From: Paenibacillus nanensis
GTDB lineage: Bacteria; Bacillota; Bacilli; Paenibacillales; Paenibacillaceae
DNA length: 64,000 nt
Direction of reading: 5' to 3'
Assembly (NCBI RefSeq): GCF_003583765.1
Contig: NZ_QXQA01000001.1
Span: forward strand, 682,001 to 746,000
Each line of letters starts with the position of its first letter. Position 1 is the first letter of the stretch. The notes below the pieces were generated by a model. That model worked only from the letters and a program-made list of their open reading frames with translations, searched no databases and was not told the DNA's origin. Positions 44,262 through 52,763 of this stretch are shown here, piece after piece. The position numbers and the translations under genes are program-made.

Positions 44262-45029
44262 GTGGAGGTTTTGCCGCAGGCTGCCGCGCCTTTGCTGAAT
44301 GGCAGGGAAAGCATGGCCGAGAGGGAGAAGGAATGGGTGCAGCGCGCGCGTTCGGGCGATCGGGAGGCGTTCGCGGAATTGGTCCGCATGCATCGCGCGA
44401 AAGCGCTCGGTCTCGCCGGAAGTCTGACGAAGGACGAATATTTGGCGGAGGATATCGTGCAGGAAGCGCTTATTCGGGCTTTCCTGCATTTGGGGACGCT
44501 TACGGATAACAGCCGATTCGCCGCCTGGCTGCAGCGTATCGTCCGCAATCAGGCTTACATGAAGCTGAGAAGAGGCGGGCCCTACGGCAACGAGCGTCCT
44601 TTCGAAAGCTTTGCGGGGGGAAAGCAAGAACAGCCTCGCTGCGTCACGGATGCGGAGTCCGTGGATTGGGGCGATATTGACAGCATCCTGTTCCATCTGG
44701 CAAGCCAAGCGCAGGAGGCGTCCAAGAACGGCTCTAACCCGGAGCAATGTCTGATTCGGAAGGAAACGCTGCAGGGCATCCATATGCTGATCCGCTGCTT
44801 GAACAAACGGGAGAGGGATATATTCGAGGCTCGTTTTTTCGGGGAGCTCCCACCTTCCGAGATCGCTTCGCTGTTCGGCACAACGACCGCCGGCGTTTAC
44901 AACTCCCTTTCGCGGTCCCGCGCGAAGCTGCAGAAGGAGAGGATCCGTATTTCAATCGGCCTGTACGTGGAACGAAGGGCAGCGCTCGGCCTGCCCCGGC
45001 GAAAAATTCTCGCGCCGCCCCCAAATTGA
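44262..45029 (+). CDS. RNA polymerase sigma factor (ECF type)
   Basis: Sigma factor of 255 residues. Region 2 reads YLAEDIVQEALIRAFLHLGTL and RFAAWLQRIVRNQAY, region 4 LNKRERDIFEARFFGELPPSEIASLFG with TTAGVYNSLSRSRAKL. An insert of about 55 residues separates the regions, longer than usual. GTG 44262 has AGGGGGG 6 bp upstream; ATG 44313 is an alternative. No anti-sigma with a membrane helix is adjacent. Three genes follow at 15-20 bp spacings, so it may drive them and itself (GGCAACC upstream). Confidence 0.88.
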   Translation: MEVLPQAAAPLLNGRESMAEREKEWVQRARSGDREAFAELVRMHRAKALGLAGSLTKDEYLAEDIVQEALIRAFLHLGTLTDNSRFAAWLQRIVRNQAYMKLRRGGPYGNERPFESFAGGKQEQPRCVTDAESVDWGDIDSILFHLASQAQEASKNGSNPEQCLIRKETLQGIHMLIRCLNKRERDIFEARFFGELPPSEIASLFGTTTAGVYNSLSRSRAKLQKERIRISIGLYVERRAALGLPRRKILAPPPN

Positions 45030-45049
45030 TCAATCGGAGGAAGACGAGC

Positions 45050-46051
45050 ATGTCATACGCGCTGGACAGAGATTGGAGCAAGACGTGGACATCGGCGGCA
45101 TGGGCTGTTCATGGAGCCGTATCCTACACGGACAAAAAGCATTTGACGCTGACGGATGTCATGGGCTTCACGGGACATGCTTTCCGCATGAACATCGACC
45201 CGGAGATCATGAGTATTGCGGCGCCGACGATGTTCCCCGGCGGTTATATTTTGCGCCGCAATTTGTGCAACCTGGGTTTTACGAGCTGTCTGGCCGACCC
45301 GATGGCTCCCGTGCCGCCCGACAAAGTAGAAAAAGTGATGGCGCTCGTGCAGAGCTCCATCGACCGCGGCATCCCCGCGATCAGCTTCGACCTGTTTATA
45401 CCGGAATTCGGGCTTCTTTACGGTTACGACGATGACAAGCAGCTTTTTCACGGCAAAGACGTCAGCAAGGACGGCACCATTCCGTATTCCAAGTTTGCTG
45501 ACCCGAAAGAGCTGCTGTTTGTGACGACCATCAGCGACAGCCTGTCCCATTCCAAATACGAGATGCTCCGAATGGCGCTCCATATGATTGTGGACCATGC
45601 GCGGGGGAAAGAGTGGATGCATATCTTCGAAGGCAAATTCGTGCAAGGGCTTGCAGGCTACGAGGCCTGGATGAACGTGCTGAAGGAGAGGCGCGCGGAT
45701 GAGCACGGCCATGCGTTTAACGTCGCGGTCATCGGCGACGCGAGAGATTTCGCCGCGCGCTTCTTAAGCGAGCAGGCCTTCCGGTGGGACGGAGGCAATG
45801 TCGTGGAACGGACGGTCCGTTTTCGTATGGGGGAAGCCGCCAAGCATTACGCGGAAGTGTCCGCCGCGTTCGTCGAGCTGCGCGACATGTTCCCTTTCCC
45901 GCAAGGCGGTGCGCCTAAAGACCCGGACGACGCGGAGCGCGCGATCGGCTTGCTTCGAACCGCACTTGCCGCCGAGACAAAAGGCGTCGAGCAGCTCGAA
46001 GCGCTGTTTCATTTCATGAAAGAATATTATTCCGAGACATGGATTAATTAA
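45050..46051 (+). CDS. unrecognised protein, 333 residues, in the sigma factor operon
   Basis: I do not recognise this family with certainty. It has no signal peptide or membrane helix. The N-terminus (TDVMGFTGHAFRMNID) and the segment IPAISFDLFIPEFGLLYGYDDDKQLFHGKD recall BtrH-N or C39-like papain folds, where a Gly-Tyr-Asp-Asp turn follows a strand, but the catalytic Cys/His pair is not obvious. The C-terminal third is helical. ATG 45050 has CGGAGG 9 bp upstream. Its position between a sigma factor and a pentapeptide-DinB-GyrI fusion suggests a stress response. Confidence 0.7.
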   Translation: MSYALDRDWSKTWTSAAWAVHGAVSYTDKKHLTLTDVMGFTGHAFRMNIDPEIMSIAAPTMFPGGYILRRNLCNLGFTSCLADPMAPVPPDKVEKVMALVQSSIDRGIPAISFDLFIPEFGLLYGYDDDKQLFHGKDVSKDGTIPYSKFADPKELLFVTTISDSLSHSKYEMLRMALHMIVDHARGKEWMHIFEGKFVQGLAGYEAWMNVLKERRADEHGHAFNVAVIGDARDFAARFLSEQAFRWDGGNVVERTVRFRMGEAAKHYAEVSAAFVELRDMFPFPQGGAPKDPDDAERAIGLLRTALAAETKGVEQLEALFHFMKEYYSETWIN

Positions 46052-46066
46052 GAGGAGGAGACGACG

Positions 46067-47494
46067 ATGGCGCTTACGGATAAAAAGGTCTATGACGCGA
46101 AGGGAGGCTTCGAGCTCGCGGATCTGCGGGACGAGAAGCTGCATATGGTATCGCTCAAAGGGGCGGAGCTGCATGGCGTGGACGCCAGAGACACATCGCT
46201 TGTCCATGTCAATTTTGTCGGTTCCAAGTGGAAACATATTTATTTCTCGAACGTCCATATCCATGAAACGCAGCTCGGCGGAACGGTGTTTGAAAATATT
46301 CGCAGGCCTGACGCGCCGGCAAGCCGGCTCGACGAGGAGCCGGGAACGGACGGCTGGGTCAATGTGGAGCCGGTCCGGTTCAAAACCTCCGATCTGAGCA
46401 CGGCAATCTTCGAGGAATGCGATATGAGCGGCGCGGACTTCCGCGACTGCAAAGTGGATACGATGCGGATTAACGGCATACCGGTCGGCGAACTGCTGAA
46501 GCTGTACGAGGAGCATCGGGATCTTCCCCCGGCGGTGAAGGAGTTCCGGAGCATGAGGGAAGAGACAATTCAGTTCGCGCTGCGTATTCCCGCGGATAAG
46601 CTTGATCTTATCCCCGAAGGCTTCAATAACAGCATCCGCTGGAATCTGGGCCACCTTTTAGCTGCATGGGATCACGGCATCTTCCCGAAGCTTGGCGGCT
46701 CGTGGCGTATTCCCGAGCCATATCATTACCTGTTCCCGAATGGCACCAGCCCGATGGATTGGCGTGAAGCTCCGCCGTCCCTGAAGGACATCGTAAGATG
46801 GATGAAGGAGCAGAAGGAGCTAATAACGGAGGAGCTTACTCCTCATCTTGATTACCCGCTTGCCGAGCCGTTCCTGAACATGGCGACGATGGCGGAGATG
46901 CTGGAGTTTCTGCTGAACGAGGAGCAGCATCATCAGAAGAAGATGCGGGATATTCTGGCGGCGCTCGAGGAGGGTGTCCCTGCCGCATTCACGCCTGCCG
47001 TCCCCCGTGTAGTTAATCTGCCTGGCTTTACGGTGGTCGGGGTCTCCTTCGACGCGAACCTGAAGGAAATTGAGGAGCAGGGTCTTGGCAAAAGGGCATA
47101 CGAGCAAGTAACCGCCCTTCGGAACGAAATTTCCGGCAGGAAGACGGATGACGTCGTGCTGATTCAGATCTATCCGATGAAAATGAATTTTAATCCTCAT
47201 TCAGACGCCTTTACACAGCTTATCGGTTACCGCGTACAGGAAGGCGCCGAGAACGGAGAGCTGCCGGACGGCTTAACGAAAAGATTCTTTGCGGAAAGCG
47301 AATATGTCTCCTATACGCACCGCGGCTTGGAATCGGAGCTTGGGCGGTCCTACGATCTGCTCTACGGACGTTGGATGAGCGAGCATGAGCGGCGGCCGGG
47401 CGGATACGACATGGAGGTATGGGACAGCCGCTACAAGCCGGATCAGCAGGACAACGAGATCGATATGTTTGTGGCGCTGCACCCGAAAAAATAA
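46067..47494 (+). CDS. pentapeptide repeat - DinB - GyrI-like fusion protein
   Basis: Protein of 475 residues with three parts. Residues 15-150 carry pentapeptide-like repeats (LADLRDEKL, AELHGVDARDTSL, CDMSGADFRDC). Residues 165-300 resemble a DinB/DUF664 four-helix bundle, with possible metal ligands in NLGHLL and EEQHHQKKM. Residues 315-475 look like a GyrI/AraC effector-binding domain (PGFTVVGVSFDA, VLIQIYPMKMNF, and the tail EVWDSRYKPDQQ). Pentapeptide and GyrI proteins can act on DNA gyrase; DinB proteins are metal-dependent thiol transferases. AGGAGG lies before the ATG. The combined role is unknown. Confidence 0.82.
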   Translation: MALTDKKVYDAKGGFELADLRDEKLHMVSLKGAELHGVDARDTSLVHVNFVGSKWKHIYFSNVHIHETQLGGTVFENIRRPDAPASRLDEEPGTDGWVNVEPVRFKTSDLSTAIFEECDMSGADFRDCKVDTMRINGIPVGELLKLYEEHRDLPPAVKEFRSMREETIQFALRIPADKLDLIPEGFNNSIRWNLGHLLAAWDHGIFPKLGGSWRIPEPYHYLFPNGTSPMDWREAPPSLKDIVRWMKEQKELITEELTPHLDYPLAEPFLNMATMAEMLEFLLNEEQHHQKKMRDILAALEEGVPAAFTPAVPRVVNLPGFTVVGVSFDANLKEIEEQGLGKRAYEQVTALRNEISGRKTDDVVLIQIYPMKMNFNPHSDAFTQLIGYRVQEGAENGELPDGLTKRFFAESEYVSYTHRGLESELGRSYDLLYGRWMSEHERRPGGYDMEVWDSRYKPDQQDNEIDMFVALHPKK

Positions 47495-47514
47495 CATGCC
47501 CGGGAGGTCAGGCC

Positions 47515-48267
47515 ATGCCCTTTACATTTGCCCATCCGCTATATGCGGCGCCGCTTAAGCTGGCTAAGCCCGGCCTCTTCAGTTTAACCGGTCTGACGCT
47601 TGGCAGCATGTCGCCGGATTTCGAATATTTTATCGCGCTTGAGCCCTACCAGACGATTGGTCACAGCTTGACGGGACTGCTGTTCCAAGCTTTGCCTCTT
47701 TGCATTCTGTTTGCGCTATTATTTCACCATGTGGTGAAGAGGCCTCTTGCTGAGCATTTGCCGTCCGTATTGGGGTTAGATGAAAGGGCGAGGCGGCTCG
47801 TGCGGCTGTACCCTTGGGAGATGAGCGGCGGAACGCGATGGTTCCTTTTCCTGCTGTCCGTCGTGATCGGCTTCTTCTCCCATCTTTTTGTGGACGCCTT
47901 TACTCACGAGCATGGGATCGTTGTCACGAGATGGTCTTTGCTCCGTGAGGAAGTACTGGGAATGCCCGTATATAAGCTGCTGCAGCACGGGCTTTCGCTG
48001 CTCGGGCTTTTGGGCATCGCCGTGTTTGTGTTTGCGGCGCTGAGAGGTGCTGGGGCAGGGGAGCCTGCAGGCTATGCGGGCGGGGCAGGATACGGGAGCA
48101 AAATCCGGTATTGGGGCGTGACGGCGGCGGTAATCGTTATAACGGTATGCGTCAAGCTTATATTTTCTCCAGGCGGCAATCTAATCGGAATATTGGTCGT
48201 TTCGCCGATTACGGGCTTCTTATTAGGACTGCTTGTTGCCTCGGCTATAAGCAAATTGTCGTCCTAA
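47515..48267 (+). CDS. DUF4184 family membrane protein
   Basis: Integral membrane protein of 250 residues. The N-terminal signature MPFTFAHPLYAAPL and GSMSPDFEYF is diagnostic of DUF4184, together with GFFSHLFVDAFTHEHG; histidines and aspartates recall membrane metal-dependent hydrolases of the YdjM type. About six helices. GGAGGT lies 7 bp before the ATG. It is the last gene of the sigma factor operon, 20 bp after the fusion gene. Function unknown. Confidence 0.88.
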   Translation: MPFTFAHPLYAAPLKLAKPGLFSLTGLTLGSMSPDFEYFIALEPYQTIGHSLTGLLFQALPLCILFALLFHHVVKRPLAEHLPSVLGLDERARRLVRLYPWEMSGGTRWFLFLLSVVIGFFSHLFVDAFTHEHGIVVTRWSLLREEVLGMPVYKLLQHGLSLLGLLGIAVFVFAALRGAGAGEPAGYAGGAGYGSKIRYWGVTAAVIVITVCVKLIFSPGGNLIGILVVSPITGFLLGLLVASAISKLSS

Positions 48268-48286
48268 GCCGTTCTAAGCTTGCGGT

Positions 48287-48315
48287 TTGACTTTCGAAAC
48301 TGTATGAAATATGAT
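48287..48315 (+). promoter_or_regulatory. SigA-type promoter of the LLM monooxygenase gene
   Basis: TTGACT (48287-48292), a 17-bp spacer and TATGAT (48310-48315), each 5 of 6. It gives the next gene its own transcription start, separate from the sigma factor operon. Confidence 0.75.
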
Positions 48316-48360
48316 TACAGTATTGTTTGGAAGTTTAATTAACTGCAAGGGGTGAAGCCC

Positions 48361-49395
48361 GTGAATTTGGATAAACAGCAAGCTTCAACAACGAAGGCGG
48401 GACCGTCCTTCCAAATCCCGTTGTCGGTACTCGATGTATCGCCGATCGTTCAAGGCGGCACGGTGGCGGAATCGCTGCAGAACACGCTGGACTTGGCGCA
48501 GCACGCTGAGCGCTGGCAGTATAACCGGTACTGGCTCGCGGAGCATCATAATTCTCCGAGCATCGCCAGTTCCGCGACATCGGTTGTCATTGGCCACGTG
48601 GCCGGGGGCACGAAGAGCATCCGCGTCGGCGCCGGCGGCATTATGCTGCCGAACCATGCGCCGCTCGTCATCGCGGAGCAATTCGGCACGCTTGACGCGC
48701 TGTACCCTGGACGCATCGACCTCGGCCTCGGACGCGCGCCGGGCACGGATCAGCTCACGGCGGCGGCGCTGCGCGGCGTAAGGGGGACGAACGGCGGGAA
48801 TTTCCCGGAGCAGCTGGAACAGCTTCGCGCCTTTATGGATCCTTCCCGCGCCGAGGTCGCGATGGCGGTACGCGCCATTCCGGGCGAAGGAGCGCAGGTG
48901 CCGATCTGGCTGCTGGGCTCGAGCGATTTCAGCGCCATGCTGGCGGCGGAGCTTGGCCTTCCGTTTGCGTTCGCCGGACATTTCTCCCCGACGTATACCG
49001 TGCCCGCGATGAACCTGTACCGGAATAATTTCAAGCCATCCGATATACTTGGGGAGCCATACGGCATGGTTGCCGTCAACGTCATCGCTGCGGACACGGA
49101 CGAAGAGGCGACTTATCTGGCGACATCGATGCAGCAGCTGTTCCTGAGCTTTATCCGGAATAAACCGGGTCCACTGCCTGCCCCGGTGCGAAATATGGAT
49201 GAGCTATGGACGACCCAAGAGAAATACGCGCTGCAGCAGCAGCTGGGCTCTTCCATCGTTGGAGGACCGGAGACGGTGAAGGAGAAGCTTGGCGCATATA
49301 TTGAAGCGACCGGGGCTAACGAAATTATGGTAGCGGCGCACATTTACGATCATGCCGCGCGCCTGCGGTCTTACGAAATTATCGCCGGATTGTAA
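48361..49395 (+). CDS. LLM-class flavin-dependent oxidoreductase (MsnO8-like)
   Basis: Bacterial-luciferase-like monooxygenase of 344 residues using reduced flavin. It begins [15 protein letters not shown], shows [39 protein letters not shown] and [10 protein letters not shown], all typical of the MsnO8 group, and ends [17 protein letters not shown] 48361 lies 8 bp after AAGGGG; GTG 48352 falls in that site. Substrate unknown. Its own promoter lies upstream and a terminator follows, so it is monocistronic. Confidence 0.93.
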   Translation: MNLDKQQASTTKAGPSFQIPLSVLDVSPIVQGGTVAESLQNTLDLAQHAERWQYNRYWLAEHHNSPSIASSATSVVIGHVAGGTKSIRVGAGGIMLPNHAPLVIAEQFGTLDALYPGRIDLGLGRAPGTDQLTAAALRGVRGTNGGNFPEQLEQLRAFMDPSRAEVAMAVRAIPGEGAQVPIWLLGSSDFSAMLAAELGLPFAFAGHFSPTYTVPAMNLYRNNFKPSDILGEPYGMVAVNVIAADTDEEATYLATSMQQLFLSFIRNKPGPLPAPVRNMDELWTTQEKYALQQQLGSSIVGGPETVKEKLGAYIEATGANEIMVAAHIYDHAARLRSYEIIAGL

Positions 49396-49400
49396 CAGTC

Positions 49401-49435
49401 AAAAGAGGCTCTTCCTCGGAGGAGCCTCTTTTATT
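49401..49435. terminator. bidirectional terminator after the LLM gene
   Basis: AAAAGAGGCTC and GAGCCTCTTTT form a perfect 11-bp stem, followed by TTATT. It separates two convergent genes. Confidence 0.92.
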
Positions 49436-49443
49436 ATGGCCGT

Positions 49444-50094
49444 TTATGAACGTGTAGCGGCTGCCGTTTCAGGCGGACGATAGCCCCTCATCAGCTCCTG
49501 GATTGAAAAGCCGAAGTCCATCTGCAGATGAGGGTAGTCTTTAAAGTCCTTCCAATCGCCGCCCCAGCTGAAGCCGAGCCGTTTGGCGATCGCCACGACT
49601 TCCATCCAGTCCGCTTCTCCGTTTCGGTTGCCGTCATATTCCAAATCCCAAATGATTTGGCCTTTGCTTGTCTTAAGCGCAAAGTCGATCGCGAGCCCGT
49701 AATTATGATACGAACCGCCGCCGCGCACATGCGTTACGACAGGACCGCTGGTCGTGCGGCCTTTCTCGTAAAGCGCGTTCTGCTCCTCGTGGCTGCGGAA
49801 GCCGTCCGTAATGACAACGTCGATGTCCAGCTTAGCCGCTTCCGCGACAAGCTCTGCCTGCTTTTCGGCCACGATAGGATGGAGAGATGTGATAGGCGGC
49901 ACATCCTTTTTGACGAACGGCAGCAAACGCCCGATCTGCTCGTAACGGCTGGTCAGCATAGCGGCTGCAATCATCAGCAGGAACAGAAAAAGAATCCAAT
50001 TGCGCAGCCTTCTGCTTCGCGAAGCTGGCCGTTTAACGGGCGGGATCGGGGGCAGATTCATGCCGGGCCGAGGATTTGGTTCGAGTTGATGCAT
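49444..50094 (-). CDS. membrane-anchored M15 peptidase, CwlK-like
   Basis: Cell-wall peptidase of 216 residues, probably splitting L-Ala-D-Glu or acting as a D,D-carboxypeptidase on peptidoglycan. An N-terminal cytoplasmic proline-rich tail precedes one transmembrane helix (about 32-48). The catalytic domain has DGFRSHEEQNALYEKGRTT, GGGSYHNYGLAIDF (zinc ligands His and Asp) and the last ligand in PHLQMDFG. Order and motifs match the CwlK/YcdD group. It is convergent with the LLM gene and 99 bp after the MocR gene. Confidence 0.9.
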   Translation of the reverse strand: MHQLEPNPRPGMNLPPIPPVKRPASRSRRLRNWILFLFLLMIAAAMLTSRYEQIGRLLPFVKKDVPPITSLHPIVAEKQAELVAEAAKLDIDVVITDGFRSHEEQNALYEKGRTTSGPVVTHVRGGGSYHNYGLAIDFALKTSKGQIIWDLEYDGNRNGEADWMEVVAIAKRLGFSWGGDWKDFKDYPHLQMDFGFSIQELMRGYRPPETAAATRS

Positions 50095-50193
50095 CGTATC
50101 GTAGAACTCCTTAGACGAATAAATTATTTTTGTATGTTAATAGTACGGGACGCAATATAGGATTGCAACGGGACCGAGGGCTAGGATGACGGC

Positions 50194-51528
50194 TTATCCG
50201 AACCCCGAATGCTCGGCAAGAAAGGACGACCACGCGCTTTTTAACCGCTGCACGCCAAGCCTGATTTCCGACTCGTCTAATCCCCCGAAGCCCAAGTATA
50301 TGCTGGAGAGGCCGCATGCAGATTCCGAATCGGGATCTTGACTTTCATAGACGATTACGCCTTCTTTTCTGGCCGCTTCTACCAAAATGGCTGATGGAAC
50401 AGGCGCTTCAACCGATAGATGCATATGCAAAGCCGTTCCGCTGTTGTGAATGGTTACGGATTGCGGCATATTCTCTTGCACGCAGGATGCCAGAAGCTCA
50501 TATTTTTTTCGGTAAATCTGGTTCATGCGCCGCAGATGGCGGTACCAATGACCGCGCGATAGCAATAGCCCGACCGCCGTTTGATCGATTCTGGACGGAG
50601 GAGATAACGTATATGGCATCGATTGTAGGCTGTGCAGCAGCCTTCTGGGAAGGACCATGTAATTGATGCGAATCGCCGGCGTAAAGGCCTTGGAGAAGGT
50701 GCCGATATAGATGACCCGGTCCCCTCGATCAAGCCCTTGAATGGCTGGAACGGGTTTGCCGGAGATCCGAAGCTCGCCGTCATAGTCATCCTCGATAATA
50801 AAGCCGTCATTTTCGTAAGCCCATTGCAACATTTTTAGTCTATGGGCATAGGGCAATGGAGCGCCGGCCGGCCGGTGCGAAGGCGTCGTATAAAGCAGCC
50901 GCAGCCCGCCTGCCTCATCCGAAGGCAATTGAACCTTGTTTTCATCCACCACAAAAGGCACGATGTGAAACGGATGCTGATCAAAAATAGTCCGCACCTG
51001 GGCAATGCTGTATCGCTCCATCCCCACCTTCGTCTGCTTCCCGAATAGCTTCGACAGCAGCTGAAGGACGTAAGAAAAGCCGCTGCCTATGACGATTTGC
51101 TCGGGCGAGCATACGACTCCCCGCGAGCTGCGCAAATAATGGGCCAGACTGTCTCTCAGTCCTTGCTCGCCAAACGGATCGCCGTATTGATGGATGGACT
51201 CGCTGAGCAGCAGCAGCGACTCTCCGACTGCGGCTTTCCATAACCGCATCGGAAACGAAGCCTTGTCGACAGCGAGAAGGCTGAAATCGATCGCTGCCGT
51301 TTTTCGAGGCGGATCTGAGCTTACCGGTGGTCCGGGATGAATGACGTACAGGCCGGATCTTTCCTTGCTGTAAACATACCCCTCTTCAAGAAGCATATGA
51401 TAGGCTGTTTCGATGGTCGTTTTACTTACTTTAATTTGGTTCCGAAGCGAAAGAATCGAAGGCAGTTTCGTTCCGTCCTTTAATACGCCCTCGTGAATAA
51501 GGGTCCGTAAATGCCGGTATAACTGCAA
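50194..51528 (-). CDS. MocR/GabR-type PLP-dependent regulator
   Basis: Transcription factor made of a GntR winged helix (about residues 1-65, LRNQIKVSKTTIETAYHMLLEEGYV) and an aminotransferase fold I domain. The PLP lysine is in YIGTFSKAFTPAIRINY, and other PLP-site landmarks are IIEDDYDGELR and VIGSGFSYVLQLL. The frame continues upstream of TTG 51528 with EIIPSFHEEEPLY, typical of MocR N-termini, to an ATC codon at 51570 placed 8 bp after AGGAGG; no ATG, GTG or TTG exists there. It is divergent from the DJ-1-RidA fusion, its likely target. Confidence 0.9.
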   Translation of the reverse strand: MQLYRHLRTLIHEGVLKDGTKLPSILSLRNQIKVSKTTIETAYHMLLEEGYVYSKERSGLYVIHPGPPVSSDPPRKTAAIDFSLLAVDKASFPMRLWKAAVGESLLLLSESIHQYGDPFGEQGLRDSLAHYLRSSRGVVCSPEQIVIGSGFSYVLQLLSKLFGKQTKVGMERYSIAQVRTIFDQHPFHIVPFVVDENKVQLPSDEAGGLRLLYTTPSHRPAGAPLPYAHRLKMLQWAYENDGFIIEDDYDGELRISGKPVPAIQGLDRGDRVIYIGTFSKAFTPAIRINYMVLPRRLLHSLQSMPYTLSPPSRIDQTAVGLLLSRGHWYRHLRRMNQIYRKKYELLASCVQENMPQSVTIHNSGTALHMHLSVEAPVPSAILVEAARKEGVIVYESQDPDSESACGLSSIYLGFGGLDESEIRLGVQRLKSAWSSFLAEHSGFG

Positions 51529-51578
51529 ATAAAGCGGTTCTTCCTCATGAAAGGACGGGATAATTTCGATGGGACCCG

Positions 51579-51584
51579 CCTCCT
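51579..51584 (-). promoter_or_regulatory. ribosome binding site pointing to a non-AUG start for the MocR gene
   Basis: On the minus strand a perfect AGGAGG is followed after 8 bp by ATC GAA ATT ATC in the MocR frame. An in-frame stop lies just before the site. Translation from AUC or AUU would add the expected MocR N-terminus; starting at TTG 51528 would waste this site and cut the first helix. Confidence 0.5.
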
Positions 51585-51703
51585 TTTATCTGACCTCTAA
51601 AAATGTTCGTTGTCTGACCCTTCTTATCATGTCACAGCTTCTATAAACTTTGCAATAAATGTAAGCTTGCCGGCGGTTGACTATAAGAAGAGGAGGCAAT
51701 GGC

Positions 51704-52744
51704 ATGAGAATGGCGTTTATCGTTTTTGACGAGATGACTACGTTGGACTTAGCGGGATTCCATAATGCGGTGACATGGCTGAAAAAAAAGGGACTGGCCG
51801 AAGGGCTGGAGTGGGATTATTGCTCGAACCGGGAAGAAATAACCGATGATCGGGGGATGGTGATTAAAGCGAATCGAGTGTTGCCGGATCTGTCCGAATA
51901 CGATCTGCTATTCATTCCCGGGGGAAAAGGGACAAGACAGCTTGTGCATAACCATTCTTTTATTCGTTGGTTAGAAAGCGCTCGCACAGTGGAATATAAG
52001 GTATCGGTTTGCACGGGAGCGCTTTTGCTGGGAGCGGCCGGACTGATTCGCGATCGCAAGGTTACGACAAATCCGTTAGCGCTTGACGAGGTGAGACCGT
52101 ATTGCGGGAGGGTGGAGAGAGCCCGGTATATGCGGGACGGGAATGTGTTTACGGGCGGGGGCATAACAACGTCTGTCGATGTAGGCTTGTTTTTTGTAGA
52201 GTCCGTATTTGGCAGAGAAGCGGCTGAAGAAATTCAAAGGCTGATGGATTATCCTTACTATCCGGTCCAAAGCAGCGGGAGCGGGCGCTCTTGTCAGTCG
52301 GTTTCCGATAATTTAAAGCTGCTGGGGATCGAGCTGCCCGCAGCGCTTCAGCCGGCGGGGAAATACGCGAATGTTGTGCGCGTCAACAACCTGTTATACG
52401 TATCGGGCAAAGGACCTTCGGGCCAATGTAGAGGTAAGCTCGGCGGCGAATATACGACGGAAGAAGGCTACCGGCTCGCAAGAGATACCGCGATACAGAT
52501 TTTGGCGGTGCTGCAATCGGCCTGCGGCTCCCTAGAAAAAATAAAAAGAGTAGTGAAGGTTCAAGGCTTCGTCAACGCCGTTCCCGAGTTCGAGGAGCAT
52601 CATCTCGTGCTGAACGGCTGCTCCGATTTATTTTTGGATGTGTTCGGCGATAAGGGCGTGCATGCGCGGTCCGTTCTCGGAGCCGTGTCGGTCAGAGATA
52701 ATTTGCCGATCATTGTGGATTCCATATTTGAAATCGAAGAGTAG
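51704..52744 (+). CDS. DJ-1/PfpI - RidA fusion protein
   Basis: Cytosolic protein of 346 residues joining two enzyme domains. Residues 1-195 are DJ-1/PfpI-like with nucleophile C103 in the elbow VSVCTGALLLG, similar to isonitrile hydratase and glyoxalase-like members. Residues 225-346 are a RidA/YjgF-type imine deaminase fold (NLLYVSGKGPSG, VVKVQGFVNAVPEF, HARSVLGAVSVRDNLP, where Arg is expected to bind the carboxylate). ATG 51704 has GAGGAGG 8 bp upstream. The divergent MocR regulator suggests an amino-acid-derived substrate. The pairing of domains is unusual. Confidence 0.88.
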   Translation: MRMAFIVFDEMTTLDLAGFHNAVTWLKKKGLAEGLEWDYCSNREEITDDRGMVIKANRVLPDLSEYDLLFIPGGKGTRQLVHNHSFIRWLESARTVEYKVSVCTGALLLGAAGLIRDRKVTTNPLALDEVRPYCGRVERARYMRDGNVFTGGGITTSVDVGLFFVESVFGREAAEEIQRLMDYPYYPVQSSGSGRSCQSVSDNLKLLGIELPAALQPAGKYANVVRVNNLLYVSGKGPSGQCRGKLGGEYTTEEGYRLARDTAIQILAVLQSACGSLEKIKRVVKVQGFVNAVPEFEEHHLVLNGCSDLFLDVFGDKGVHARSVLGAVSVRDNLPIIVDSIFEIEE

Positions 52745-52763
52745 AACGAGCTTAATAACTCAA

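Noticed and set aside
44747..45049. N-terminal extension of the 45050 gene
   Set aside because: It overlaps the sigma factor gene in another frame, while CGGAGG before ATG 45050 gives a proper start.
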